DNA of 64,000 nt, taken from Mesotaenium endlicherianum (Eukaryota; Streptophyta; Zygnematophyceae; Zygnematales; Mesotaeniaceae). The notes below the pieces were generated by a model, which was given only the letters and a program-made list of their open reading frames with translations, ran no database searches and was not told where the DNA came from. Both the position numbers and the translations under genes were made by a program. Of this stretch, positions 33,301 to 44,055 are shown one piece after another. The stretch covers positions 533,414-597,413 of the forward strand of contig WELA01005980.1 of NCBI GenBank assembly GCA_009602735.1, read 5' to 3'. The number at the start of each line of letters is the position of its first letter. Within the stretch, counting starts at the first letter, position 1.

Positions 33301-34730
33301 GCTGCACAATTGACGGCACTGCTGGACAGGAGGCGCAGCACCAGCTTTGCCAGCGGCATGCACGATCTCGGGCGCTACAGGGGGGACCCCATGCGGATTA
33401 CTCTCACTTCGCAGGAGCCCATTTTCCTGAAGCGTTACCGCTACAGCCACTTTGAGGATGGCTTGATCAGCGCGCAGACAGGCAAGTTGGAGGACAGCCG
33501 GCTCATTCGGGAGTCCTCCTCTCGCTATGCCGCACCCACGGTCATGCCAGCCAAGAAGGATGCCTCGGGCAACTGGTCCGAGAAGAGGATGTGCGATGAC
33601 TATCGTAGGCTGAACGAGGTCACCGAGCAGGACAGATACCCGATGCCGACGCCTGACGAGATCTTTGACGACATTGGCACGTACACTTGGTTCTCAGTGC
33701 TGGATCTGCGTCAGGGCTTCAACCAGATTCCCATTGTCGAGGAGGACCAGCATAAGACGGCGTTCTGGGGAGCACAGCGGCTCTACGAGTGGGTAGTGAT
33801 GCCGTTTGGGTTGAAGAACGCGCCAGCTACCTTTCAGAGGGTGATGGACAAGGAGCTGGCCGGGCTGTCCTTTGCCCGATGCTACATCGATGACGTGCTC
33901 GTCTTTAGTCAGACGTTTGAGGAGCACGTGGCGCACATCACTGCTGTCCTGGACCGCTTGGAGGCCGCTGGGCTCAAGTGCCATCCAGGCAAGTGCACTT
34001 TTGGGACCCGCGAGGTGGAGTACCTTGGTCACCTGCTCTTCTCCAGCGGCTTGGCACCCCAGCTGGCAAAGATCTCGGCCATCACAGGCATCCCACCTCC
34101 TACAGATTTCTCGCAGCTGCGGGCCTTCCTCGGCATCGCCAACTACTACCGCCGCTTCGTGCCAGGGTTCAGCGAGCTAGCCAAGCCGCTCAACAACTTG
34201 CTCCGCAAGGGCGTTGCCTACGTATGGGGACCAGAGCAGCAGGCGGCATTTGATAAGCTCAAGGAGCTGCTGGTGAGCGCTCCTGTGCGTCGGCGTCCTG
34301 ACTACGCAAAGCCCTTCATCCTCCACACCGACTGGTCGCAGGCAGGGCTGGGCGCTGTGCTGGTGCAGGAGCATGACGGCTTCGAGCATGTGGTGGCCTA
34401 CGCCAGCCGCAGCAATAACCGCGCGGNTAACCGCGCGGACGGCAACTACGGCTCCTACGAGGGGGAGTGCCTTGCAACGGTCTGGGCGATCGTGCACTTC
34501 AGGCACTATCTCTACGGCACGCACATTCGCCTGGTCACCGACCATCAGCCACTTAAGTGGCTCATGACGTCGGAGCGCTTGACCGGCAAGTACGCACGGT
34601 GGGCGCTTATCTTGCAGGAGTACACCTTCGACGTGCACCACCGTCCAGGCTCAACCAACCTGGACGCTGACGGTCTCAGCCGTAACCCGCTGCCCTCCTC
34701 AAGGGATCTTACTGTGGCCCGCCACGATGA
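33300..34730 (+). CDS. D1 reverse transcriptase and RNase H
   Basis: Well-kept Ty3-type RT: KRMCDDYRRLNEVTEQDRYP, FSVLDLRQGFNQIP, MPFGLKNAPATFQRVMD and the catalytic CYIDDVLVFS. Then FLGIANYYRRFVPGF and RNase H (FILHTDWSQAGLGAVLVQ, GECLATVWAIVHFRHYLYG, NLDADGLSR). A single N at 34,427 is flanked by an 11-base duplication. Confidence 0.92.
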
Positions 34731-34949
34731 GGATGAGCCGATGGCCTGGCACGCGGCGGCCTTCCTAGCCTTTACTGTGGACGGCGATGTGCGGCCCGCA
34801 GGGCTCACTAGCCTGGACATGGTGACCATCACCACTCGGCGATTGGCCCTGGCAGCGGCAGAGGATCAGGACAGCTGGCAGCGCGGTCCCGAGGACGTGT
34901 GGGACAACGCCCCAGTGCTGCAGTACGTCACGGCCAAGGAGTTGGCACC

Positions 34950-35815
34950 CGATGTCAGCGCACGCGAGCGCGACCCATCCTCAGGCGCAGCCGCGACTTC
35001 ATTTTCATGGAGGGGCGCGTCCGGCGCGTGATGGCGGACGGCTCCGTCCTGGTGGTCCCCGAGCCGGCCATACGCAGTCAGCCGGTACGCCGAGTGCACG
35101 AGTCCCTCGGGCACTTCGGTGTCAAGCGCACCCTCAGTCTTCTTCAGGCCGAGTACTGGTGGCACGGCATGACTAAGGTCGTCGCCGCAATCGTGAGCAG
35201 CTGCACTCTCTGCGACCGTGTGCGCTCGCGCTTCACAGCGCGCACCGTTGCCCTCAGCCCCCTTCCCATTCAAGGGCTGTTCTACAGGTGGTCGCTTGAC
35301 TTGGCTGGAGAGCTGCCCAAGTCTCGCCAAGGCAATCTCTACGTCTTGGTGATGATTGAGCACATGTCCAAGTGGATCGAGCTCGTGCCCTTGCCCAGCA
35401 AGGCCAGTGAGGGGATCGCTCAGGCCTTCCTCAATCAGGTCCTCAGCCGTTTTGGCGGCTGCGCTGAGGTGCTGATCGACCAAGGCAAGGAGTTCCAGGG
35501 AAGCTTTCAAAAGCTGCTGGAGCGCTCTATGATTGACCACCGCACCACCTCCCGCGATCATCCTCAGGCTGACGGCCTCGCCGAGCGCATGGTGCAGACC
35601 GTCAAGCTAGGGTTGCGGAAGTACTGCCTTGCCCACGACCGTACCCACTGGGACAACGCCCTCCCCTGGCTGGCGATGGGGTACAGGTTCAGTAAGCAGG
35701 CCTTCCTGGCCTCGCACTCTCCCTACTTCCTTCTCTACGGCCGACAGCCCATCCTGCCAGCAGCAGCCAGGACTGTGGCCGAGAATGTCTTGGACTTGGA
35801 CAGTCCCAAGACATG
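34950..35815 (+). CDS. D1 integrase (HHCC and DDE core)
   Basis: Zinc region with H..H (HESLGHFGVKR) and CTLCDR. The core has the three acidic residues in WSLDLAGELP, VLIDQGKEFQ and GLAERMVQTVK. This is a retroviral/Ty3 DDE integrase, which sets the element apart from DIRS/PAT elements that use a tyrosine recombinase. Confidence 0.9.
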
Positions 35816-36174
35816 AAGTGCTCTTATCGGGCAGCGTGCTCAGCTCTTTCGGAGCCTGATGCCCATGGCCATGGATAACCTCAGCATTGCACAGCATCGC
35901 GACACACTGAGGTACGCCATGACTCGTGGAGGAGCATATCATTCGCGGGTGTTGCAATTTTCCGCAGGTGACTTCGTGTACCTGCGACGCCAGACGAAAA
36001 ACACCCTCGACACCAGCAGCTCGCCGGTCATCCTGCGCGTCAAGCGTACCTTGGCGTCAGGNAGGACTCCTGGAGCTGGAAGGCGCAGACGGCCGTCGTC
36101 ACAAAGACCACACGAAGAACTGTGGGCCGTGCCACCTTCCTAACCTTGACTTGCAGGTCCGTCCCCGCGACGCG

Positions 36175-36340
36175 CGTCCGCCCCAAGACTGGGCGTGCCA
36201 GATCTGTCACAGCACTAGCCAGGAGGCCAAGATGCTGCTCTGCGACAGCTGCAACCTCGGCTTCCACACCAGCTGCCTTGACCCTCCGCTAGCCCGCGTG
36301 CCCGCAGGCAACTGGTTTTGCAGTGGCTGCTCTCAATTGG
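36175..36340 (+). CDS. D1 C-terminal PHD finger
   Basis: C4HC3 zinc finger: WACQIC, then MLLCDSCNLGFHTSCL, the DPPL turn and NWFCSGC, with the invariant Trp two residues before the seventh ligand. PHD fingers read the histone H3 tail. It sits where chromoviruses carry a chromodomain, after a short basic linker. D2 has the equivalent at 56,085-56,245. Confidence 0.9.
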
Positions 36341-36375
36341 CCTTAGGCAGCAATCCAGCCCATCAGCTTGACGCT

Positions 36376-36390
36376 GAGAGCTGGGGGGGG
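36376..36390 (+). other. D1 polypurine tract
   Basis: GAGAGCTGGGGGGGG, directly followed by B1. D2 has the same AGCTG plus G-run directly before its B1 (56,252-56,266). Confidence 0.7.
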
Positions 36391-36526
36391 AATTACAACA
36401 TCTGACGCTTGACTCCCTTTTTGGCTATAAAGCCATTTGTATTATAGACTTCATTGCAGAAAAGCCTGCTTGTCTATTATGTGTTGCTTATGCCGATAAT
36501 GCGCACCCGATCTCTTAACGCACGAC
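36391..36526 (+). repeat. D1 terminal segment B1
   Basis: 136 bp, matching B2 at 37,533-37,668 with about six differences by eye. It starts exactly after the polypurine tract and abuts A2. It contains a TATA-like TATAAAG within the palindrome GGCTATAAAGCC. Confidence 0.85.
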
Positions 36527-37532
36527 TGCTGATTTATTAAGTCGAGGTTGCCGGACGAAATCGAGCTCCACATGTGTGAACCATCAACCTAGGAAGGCCA
36601 ACTTTGCATAGACTTTACGCATCCATACGTTGACCTTTCCTCAATTTCCAAGTCACCAAAGTGTAGCGCGTCGAGTCACCTTCCGAATGGCACCGGGTTC
36701 GCGTCATTTGGTCAAGTATCGAGCAAGATATGAGCGATCTAGTCCGCGTCACCTACCGGCCCCTAGCGGATCCTCACCAAAGGGCAATTTGTGTTTTAAT
36801 GTGCACAAGGGACACATTCTTGCCTATTCGTGACCCCCTAAAACCCCTAGCTTGTGCGCACAAATCCGCGAGCCCCTTAGCCTACATAAGCTTTGCATTT
36901 CCATAGTATATGTGCATCATTGAGGCTATAACTTGGTGACTGCATCACCTACTCCTAGAGGAAGCTTCCTCAATTTCCAGATCCACTTTTGAGGCGCTAT
37001 CTAGGTAGAATCACCCAAGGTAAGCTCGGCCAATGAGGGACACGTAGCATATCCTACGCACCTTGCTTTGATTGGTTTGAGTTATGCTTAGCCTATAGGA
37101 GTGCTAGTACATGCCTTGTACACATTAGTGGACATAGGAGAGCCTCCTAGAGTGACTACATGCATTGGATCCGCCGCATACCCCGTCGGATTTCCACGGG
37201 TATAAATACTAGAGATGTCCCTAGAAGAGACATCTTTTAGAAGTCCATTATGCCAGGTGTAAGTAACAGAGATTATCAGTAAAGCTTACACTTTTATCTG
37301 TAGTGTTTTTAGGACCACTTAGTTACTCTCTTGTGAAGAGCAAGCCCTCCTGGCTTCCAGTCACTTGAAGAACTTCACAAGTGGTGAGCAAAGTCACATC
37401 TTAAGCCCTTGCCATAGGACTACTCTGAAGATCATGATGTGCTTCTAGTGATCTTTTGGGCCATACTTCATTAGTTGTTTTCCTACCAGATTACAGTCTC
37501 GAGGTGCTCACTCTGGAGAGTACACATCCCTT
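36527..37532 (+). repeat. D1 terminal repeat A2
   Basis: About 1.0 kb copy of A1 lying between B1 and B2. Differences from A1 are concentrated in the first 120 bases. Confidence 0.87.
37201..37208 (+). promoter_or_regulatory. TATA-like box in D1 A2
   Basis: TATAAATA, the counterpart of the box in A1 at 16,823. Confidence 0.45.
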
Positions 37533-37668
37533 AATTAAAACATTTGACGCTTGACTCCCTTTTTGGCTATAAAGCCATTTATATTATAGACTTCATTGCA
37601 GCAAAGCCTGCTTGTCTATTGTGTGTTGCTTATGCCGACAATGCGCACCCGATCTCTTAACGCACGAC
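37533..37668 (+). repeat. D1 terminal segment B2
   Basis: 136-bp copy of B1 that closes the element on the right. With A1, B1 and A2 it gives the order A1-body-B1-A2-B2. Confidence 0.85.
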
Positions 37669-38035
37669 AATAATAATCTGAATAAATATATCTATCCTCA
37701 GCGTAATGAAGCTAAGTATACTGATTAACGTCGAGCGAGCTTACTATATGTCAACCTACTGATATTATATCCTATATATAATTGATATATCAATCTCAGC
37801 AAACTATACTATGATACAAAAGTCATCCTGCTGACCTTTTCAACAAAGTCAGGGAACTACACTATGATACAAAAGTTATCCTGCTTACCTTTTTGACAGA
37901 GTAAGTAAACTCGCACTACATCGACATACATTCATTTATATGAACTCGCACATGTGAGTATGTTGACATAATACTTATTTAGGGTTGTATTTGTATTTGA
38001 AATTAATTAAATAAATAATGGACTGATTCATTACA
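37669..38035 (+). repeat. LTR-like fragment related to the N family
   Basis: Begins TGAATAAATATATC near 37,679 and ends ACTGATTCATTACA, the same terminus as the LTRs of N. Inside is a tandem pair of about 50 bp with CTATGATACAAAAGT at its core. No matching target duplication is visible. Confidence 0.5.
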
Positions 38036-38455
38036 GGAAACTACGGGCACAATTTACAAGTCCATTTACGATGCTCAAGCAGGTGAATCCAATGGCCTAT
38101 AAGCTGGAACTTCCTTCACATTGGGGTATACATGATGTGGTCCATGTCAGTTACTTGCGGCCATACGTTGACCCGAACGAAGGACATCCAGGACGACTAC
38201 CTACACCGCCACCACCGGTTGAGATCGATGACGTATTGGAGTATGAAGTGGAGGCAATTGTCGGCGATCGACGAGTCAAGCAAGGTCAGCGATTTGTTCA
38301 AGAGTACCTGGTCAAGGGGAAGGGCTACCATGCAGACGACAACGCTTGGGAGCCGAAGGCCAACTTGACTCATTATAAGAGTAAGTTGAGGCGTTATCTG
38401 CAGAATGCGTCAAGGACGTCGCATCTTGAGGAGGGGGATGATGTAAGGTCATAGG
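38036..38455 (+). pseudogene. Chromovirus C: integrase C-terminus and chromodomain fragment
   Basis: GPF-type integrase end (PMAYKLELPSHWGIHDVVHV) and a chromodomain (EYEVEAIVGDRRV, EYLVKGKGYHADDNAWEP). It is a remnant of a chromovirus different from N and F; its upstream pol is absent here. Confidence 0.8.
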
Positions 38456-39150
38456 TTTATACAGTCCATTTTTGAGTTGTTTGAAAATGTGTTTGACATA
38501 CATAGAGTTGTAGGATGCATTTTTGTGGTTATTTTGATGTAAGATTTGTCGCATTTGGTTAAGTATTGAGAAAGTTTTGAATTCATGAAGGTTTATTAGT
38601 TTTAAGGTTAGTCGGCACTGTCCATAGTTTGCGGTGAGCGCGACCGTTGGATTGACCGACAGCGTCGAGCGATCTAGGCCGTTAGAGTGAACTCAAACCT
38701 TCACGTAAGTTCGGCTGACGCGGAGTGCCGACTAGGTCGATTTACCTAGAAGTTTTGGTTAGCCTAGCGCGCCTAAGATAGAATATTTCAGTAATGTCAA
38801 TGGATGTATGTGGACGTCAATTCAACCCGACACGTCAAATGAGACTGATCTGGCATACTCACAAATATTCAAGAAGGGACGAATTGACAAACACTTAGGA
38901 AATTCTGTAGTTTCCTCCTCGAGAGGAGCACTTAGGCAGAAAATTATAAATAGGCATAACTTCTTCAATTCTTATCAGTTTTCACTTCCGTAAATTTCTA
39001 CAAGTTTGTATTGACGAGGCCTTTCATCCTAGTTCATTTATGAGCAATTTATTGCTGCTCAAAATGGTCATTAATTTTTCTAAGCTTTCTTAATGATATG
39101 CTGCTGCACTCCAGAGTATGAATGCAACTAGTTTGGTTCCTCGTGAGTCA
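38440..39150 (+). repeat. Putative 3' LTR of chromovirus C
   Basis: A purine tract GAGGAGGGGGA is followed by TGATGTAAGGTCATAGG, a typical polypurine-tract/LTR junction right after the chromodomain. A TATAAATA box lies near 38,946. The right end cannot be fixed. Confidence 0.5.
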
Positions 39151-39161
39151 CTACGCTTCCA

Positions 39162-40130
39162 CTAGGGCACTCCGCCCCTTCCATTCCAACGAGAATTGTA
39201 ATCTAGCCATTTGATCAAAAACTCCACTTGTGGAGGCTTATGACGCGTATATGGATGTTTTAAGACATCCTCTACGTCCCAGGCTATATCATCATCGCCG
39301 AGTTCCAACTCCTGTGGCTGTGGCTGATAGCGGCCGTCAGATCTAAACAGCTTGAGTAGACTAGCATGGAACACAGAATGCGTTTGCCCCATGGATTTAG
39401 GCACATCCAGTCGGTATGCCACGGGATCAACCCGTGCGATAACGATGAAAGGGCCTACCCAGTGAGGCAGAAGCTTGCACTTTCCTGGGTGCTTGAGTTG
39501 CAAGTTTATAGTTTGCAAAAGTACCTTATTGTGGACGTCAAAACTCAACTCTTGCCTGTGTGTGTCAGCAACCTTCTTCTGCCTGTCTCAAGCAGCGGCT
39601 AATGCAAATTTTTGCATGTCTGTGCACCGCTTGCAGAGAGGGAACAAAGAGACGTGCGCTTGGAACTCTCATGGACGACTCCCCCGCCGCATTGGTGACC
39701 ATGGCGTGTAGTGGAGTGTGCGGATGACGCCCACTGTTAAGGAAAAACGGGGTTTCCTTAACGCTTTCTTGATAAGCATTATTAACTGCGAACTCTGCAA
39801 TTGAGAGGAGGGTATCCCAATTGTCTTGTCAAGGATTCACATATTGCCCAAGGAACTATTGAAGAACGCGGTTCGAACGTTCCATCTGGCCATCGGTCTG
39901 AGGATGAAAGCTAGTGGACATCTAAAGCTTTGTGCCGAAGTGCGAACAAACTTCCTGCCAGAAGTGGCTCGTAAATTTACTGTCACGATCGCTTATGATT
40001 TCCTTTGGCATCCCATGTAACTTGAACACGTGATCGACAAAAAAACCCGTTGTCTCCTTGGCATCACATGATGGTTTAGTAGCCACGAAGTGCACCATCT
40101 TAGTGAAGCGATCCACGATCTAGGGTTACG
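39162..40130 (-). pseudogene. Chromovirus F: inverted integrase/chromodomain fragment
   Basis: Minus-strand integrase ([34 protein letters not shown]) and a GPF/chromodomain-like end (HWVGPFIVIARVDPVAYRLD, DDDIAWDVEDVL). It is an inverted copy of 42,800-43,770 at high similarity. Broken fragment with several interruptions. Confidence 0.8.
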
Positions 40131-40435
40131 TCGTTCGCAAGTACGCATAGTTTTAGTTTCCTTAAGTTCGCAATAGTTTGGTTGTTTTTAATGCCTTGTT
40201 CGCTTAACTTGTGTTGATTTATATGTAAATATTATATTTTACTAAAGAAGGCAGAAACTTCACGTGTTGACGTAACGTCGTACATGTTGTACATGTTTGT
40301 ACTTTTTGGCACGTGCCGGTCAAAAAAACTATTTTTGAAAAAACTTTCCCTACAATTATTTTACATACTAATTTTCGCATTTGTTTTTCCCTTTCAAGTC
40401 TTTTTTTCCCAAGCATGTTCCCTTCTGTTAAGAGT
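40131..40435. other. Unrecognised AT-rich stretch
   Basis: No coding, RNA or repeat signal was recognised between the inverted F fragment and the microsatellite. Confidence 0.4.
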
Positions 40436-40439
40436 TGAA

Positions 40440-40444
40440 TAGAG

Positions 40445-40484
<40 letters not shown>

Positions 40485-40682
40485 NNNNNNNNNNNNNNNN
40501 NNNNNNNNNNNNNNNNNNNNNNNNNNNNNNNNNNNNNNNNNNNNNNNNNNNNNNNNNNNNNNNNNNNNNNNNNNNNNNNNNNNNNNNNNNNNNNNNNNNN
40601 NNNNNNNNNNNNNNNNNNNNNNNNNNNNNNNNNNNNNNNNNNNNNNNNNNNNNNNNNNNNNNNNNNNNNNNNNNNNNNNNNA

Positions 40683-40755
<73 letters not shown>
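40440..40755. repeat. (GA)n / (CA)n microsatellite around a gap
   Basis: (GA)n from 40,440 to 40,484, 197 unknown bases at 40,485-40,681, then (AC)n and (AG)n to 40,755. The gap is most likely unresolved microsatellite. Arg-Glu or Leu-Ser frames across it are artefacts. Confidence 0.95.
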
Positions 40756-40759
<4 letters not shown>

Positions 40760-41290
40760 AGAGCAAAGGCGCGTGAGATAGAGAGATTTATATATGCAAT
40801 TTGCAACACACTAGCTGAACCTCAGCAAGAAAGTCTACATTTAAGTTGAAAACTTCACTTGAAACTTAAACACTTATGATGTGCGTATGCAAATTGAACA
40901 CGACAAACTTTCAAATTTAGACTGTGCAATATCAATTCTCCCGTTATGAGTAAGTGCGTAGCAATGGCATGTGCCACAAGCTCATCCGTAAGGCACGTGT
41001 ACGCTTGATCACTCACAGCAGAAGCCTAGGCGTTCTTTGTTTTGTAAGAGTTTAATTCTAATAAAAATGTAGGTGAAGCTACTTTCACATATAATCTCAC
41101 AATTTAATCAATTTTACTTATGTTGAATGGCTGTGGAATGTCAAATTACATTGGCTCGCATAGAAACCAGTGTGGGCAGAAACCTGAGTGAATTTGCTAA
41201 ATTTTTTGAGTAAATCTTTGTTAGCCACCACAAGAGCCATGCACTTTGTATCTTATCCACGGACCACAAAGTTGTCTTCTTGCCTTTAAT
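40756..41290. other. Unrecognised stretch before element F
   Basis: AT-rich, no recognisable gene. It may include decayed upstream sequence of element F. Confidence 0.4.
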
Positions 41291-44055
41291 ATTAGTAACT
41301 TGCATTGATATGGAAAGTAGTTCAAGCACCAGCCACATTCCAAAGCACAATGACCGATGTGTTTAGACCTTACTTGGGTAAGTTTGTCCAGGTTTACCTC
41401 AACGATATCCTGGTCTACGCAAAGACGGAGGCCAAGCATTATAAACATCTGGACTTGGTGTTGCAGATCCTTTGTGAGCAACAAATTTATGCCAAGCTCA
41501 AGAAATGTTCCTTCCTTAAGGATGAACTTTGTACCTGGGACATATTGTTGGCTCGACAGGCCTACGACCAGACCCGGCCAAAATCGCATGCGTTGCAGAC
41601 TGGCCCGTCCCCACAAACGTACATACCGCTTGTTCATTCCTACGGTTTGCAAACTACTTTCGCAAGTTTTTGCAAGGTTATTCAGTGATGGCTACGCCAC
41701 TCACTGCTTTGACAAGAAAGAACGTACCTTTTATTTGGAATGAGAACACGCAATTTGCATTCGGGCGCATTTCGTATGCCGTCACTCGTGCGCCGGTTCT
41801 AACATTGGCAGATCCAAACCAGCCTTACGAGGTAGTGTCGCATGCGTCTGGTGTTGGAATAGGGGCTGTCTTGTTGCAGGCACGTCAGCCTATCAGTTTC
41901 GAGAGTCGAAAGCTGACACCTGCCGAACAAACCTACTCAACGACAGAGCAGGAGCTCTGGGCAGTTATATACGCTCTGAAAATTTGGCGTTGCTACTTGG
42001 AAGGCTGCAAGGGTCTGATAGTGGTTACGGACCGCTGCCCAAATACCTTCTTCCAAGTTCAACCCACGCTCTCAAGACGACAAACAAGATGGTCTGAGTT
42101 CCTCCAACAATTCCACTTTACATGGGTATAGTGCCCAAGGCGTAACAATGTTGCGGACCCGCTAAGTCAAATTCCCCACAGAGTTCTCTTGCTTCAGGGG
42201 CCCTTGGCAGGGGAAGACAAACAAAACGGTCAGGTGTAAGGACGGCCACTCTTGATTTTGCTATACCACCCCCAATGTTTGTCGCCTACAAGCCTGGTGA
42301 CGCGGGCGTACCCGTCTTGGGTAGCATAGCTACTTCTCATTCACTTGACTGATTACAGAGGGCTACACCAAGGATCCATTTTTTCTAGTTCGCCTGGATA
42401 CTGGCTTGAACAGTGTAGCCGTAACGGTGGACAGTATGGACAAAAGGAAAGCACTCTCAAACTATACATTTGAGAAGGGGTTTTGGTGGCACAATGGGCG
42501 CATTGTGGTCCCAGAGGGCCAAGTAAGACATGTGCTACTACAAGAAGCTCATGACTCTCCTTACTCAGGTCACCATGGTATAAACAAAAAAACCCACCAG
42601 TTGCAACGCGGGTACACATGGCCAACCCTCAAGGTTGATGTTGCCGAGTGTATCACCAACTGTGCAACTTGTCAGAGGAACAAGCCAAGCAATACGTTGC
42701 CCGCAGGGAAGCTACATCCATTGGAACTTGCAGGTGCCCCTTGGGAAAGCATTATAGCCTCAACTTTGTCGTGGACCTGCCTACCACTTAAAAGGGCCAC
42801 AATGGGGTGTTGACAATTGTAGATCGCTTCACTAAGATGGTGCACTTCGTGGCCACTAAACCATCATGTGATGCCAAGGAGACAGCAGGTCTTTATGTGG
42901 ATCATGTCTTCAAGTTACATGACATGCCAAAGGAAATCATAAGTGACCGTGACAGTAGATTCACAAGCCACTTCTGGCAAGAAATTTATTCGCACTTCGG
43001 CACAAAGCTTAAGATGTCCAGTACTTTTCATCCTCAGACTGATGGCCAAACGAAACGTCTGAACCTTGTTCTTCAACAATTCCTTTGACATTATGTCAAT
43101 CCTCAACAAGACAATTGGGATACCCTCCCCTCAATTGCAGAGTTCGCAGTTAATAATGCTTATCAGAAGAGCGTTAAGAAAACCCTGTTTTTCCTTAACA
43201 GTGGGCGTCATCCGCACACTCCACTACACGCCATGGTCACTGATGCGGCGGGGGAGTTGTTCATGAGAGTTCCAAGCGCACGTCTCTTTGTTCACTTTTT
43301 GCAAGAGGTGCACAGACATGCAAAATTGGCACTAGCCGCTGCTCGAGACAGGCAGAAGAAATCTGCTGACACACACAGGCAAGAGTTGAGTTTTGACGTC
43401 AGCAATAAGGTGCTTTTGCAAACTTTAAACTTGCAACTTAAGCACCTAGGAAAGTGCAAGCTTTTCCCTCACTGGGTGGGCCCTCCTATCGTTATCCCAT
43501 AAGTTGGTCCCGTGGTGTACCGACTGGATTTGCCTAAATCCATGGGGCGAACGCATCCTGTGTTCCATGTCAGAATACTCAAGCTGTTTAGGTCTGACGG
43601 CCGCTATCAGCCACAGCCACCAGAGTTGGAACTCGGCGATGATGACATAGCCTGGGATATAGAGGATGTCTTAGGACATCCATATACCTGTCATAAGCCT
43701 CCACGAGTGGAGCTTTTGATTAAATGGCTAAATTACAATTCTAGTTGGAATTTGTATGAATTGCACGACAAAATCCTACTTAATTGTAAAGAATTAGTTC
43801 AGCAGTATTGGTTACGATGGGCCAAAGCTCAACGGCTCTCAGGACAGACAAAGTTGCTGACTGATCCTAATCCTAAGCCAGTAGGTAAACGCAAAAGAAC
43901 CGCGGCTTCCTAATCGGTCTTTTCCGTCCCTGCCACGATTGCAATCGAAAGTTTGCCTGAACTTGTGTTTGATTCCCTACGGGAGAGTCACATACACATT
44001 AAAACTTGAGATACTACCTTAACGAAGACGTTAACTTCTTCTAAGGGGGGGGGAG

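Larger units (their letters stand above)
16152..37668 (+). mobile_element. D1: Ty3/gypsy element with DNMT and PHD finger, host of nested element N
   Basis: Very large LTR-class element, about 21.5 kb as it stands and about 12.6 kb after subtracting nested element N (17,636-26,511); a 793-base gap lies inside. Parts in order: terminal repeat A1, gag, retropepsin, long Pro/Arg-rich spacer, DNMT3-like cytosine methyltransferase, RT-RNase H, zinc-binding and DDE integrase, PHD finger, polypurine tract, then B1, A2 and B2. RT, RNase H and integrase are well preserved; gag, protease and methyltransferase zones hold a handful of breaks (about five), apart from the nested insertion. By eye A1/A2 differ by roughly 2-3 percent and B1/B2 by about 4 percent, so the insertion is fairly young. 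Family by RT and integrase: Ty3/gypsy (Metaviridae). No clear tRNA primer site and no clear target duplication were seen. Confidence 0.88.

Noticed and set aside
16152-37668. Calling D1 (and D2) a DIRS/PAT element because of the split repeats and a methyltransferase
   Set aside because: DIRS-type elements use a tyrosine recombinase and a DAM-like adenine methyltransferase. Here the integrase is DDE with an HHCC region and the methyltransferase shows C5-cytosine motifs.
40219-40809. Leu-Ser and Arg-Glu repeat proteins
   Set aside because: Translation of GA/CA microsatellite and a 197-base gap.
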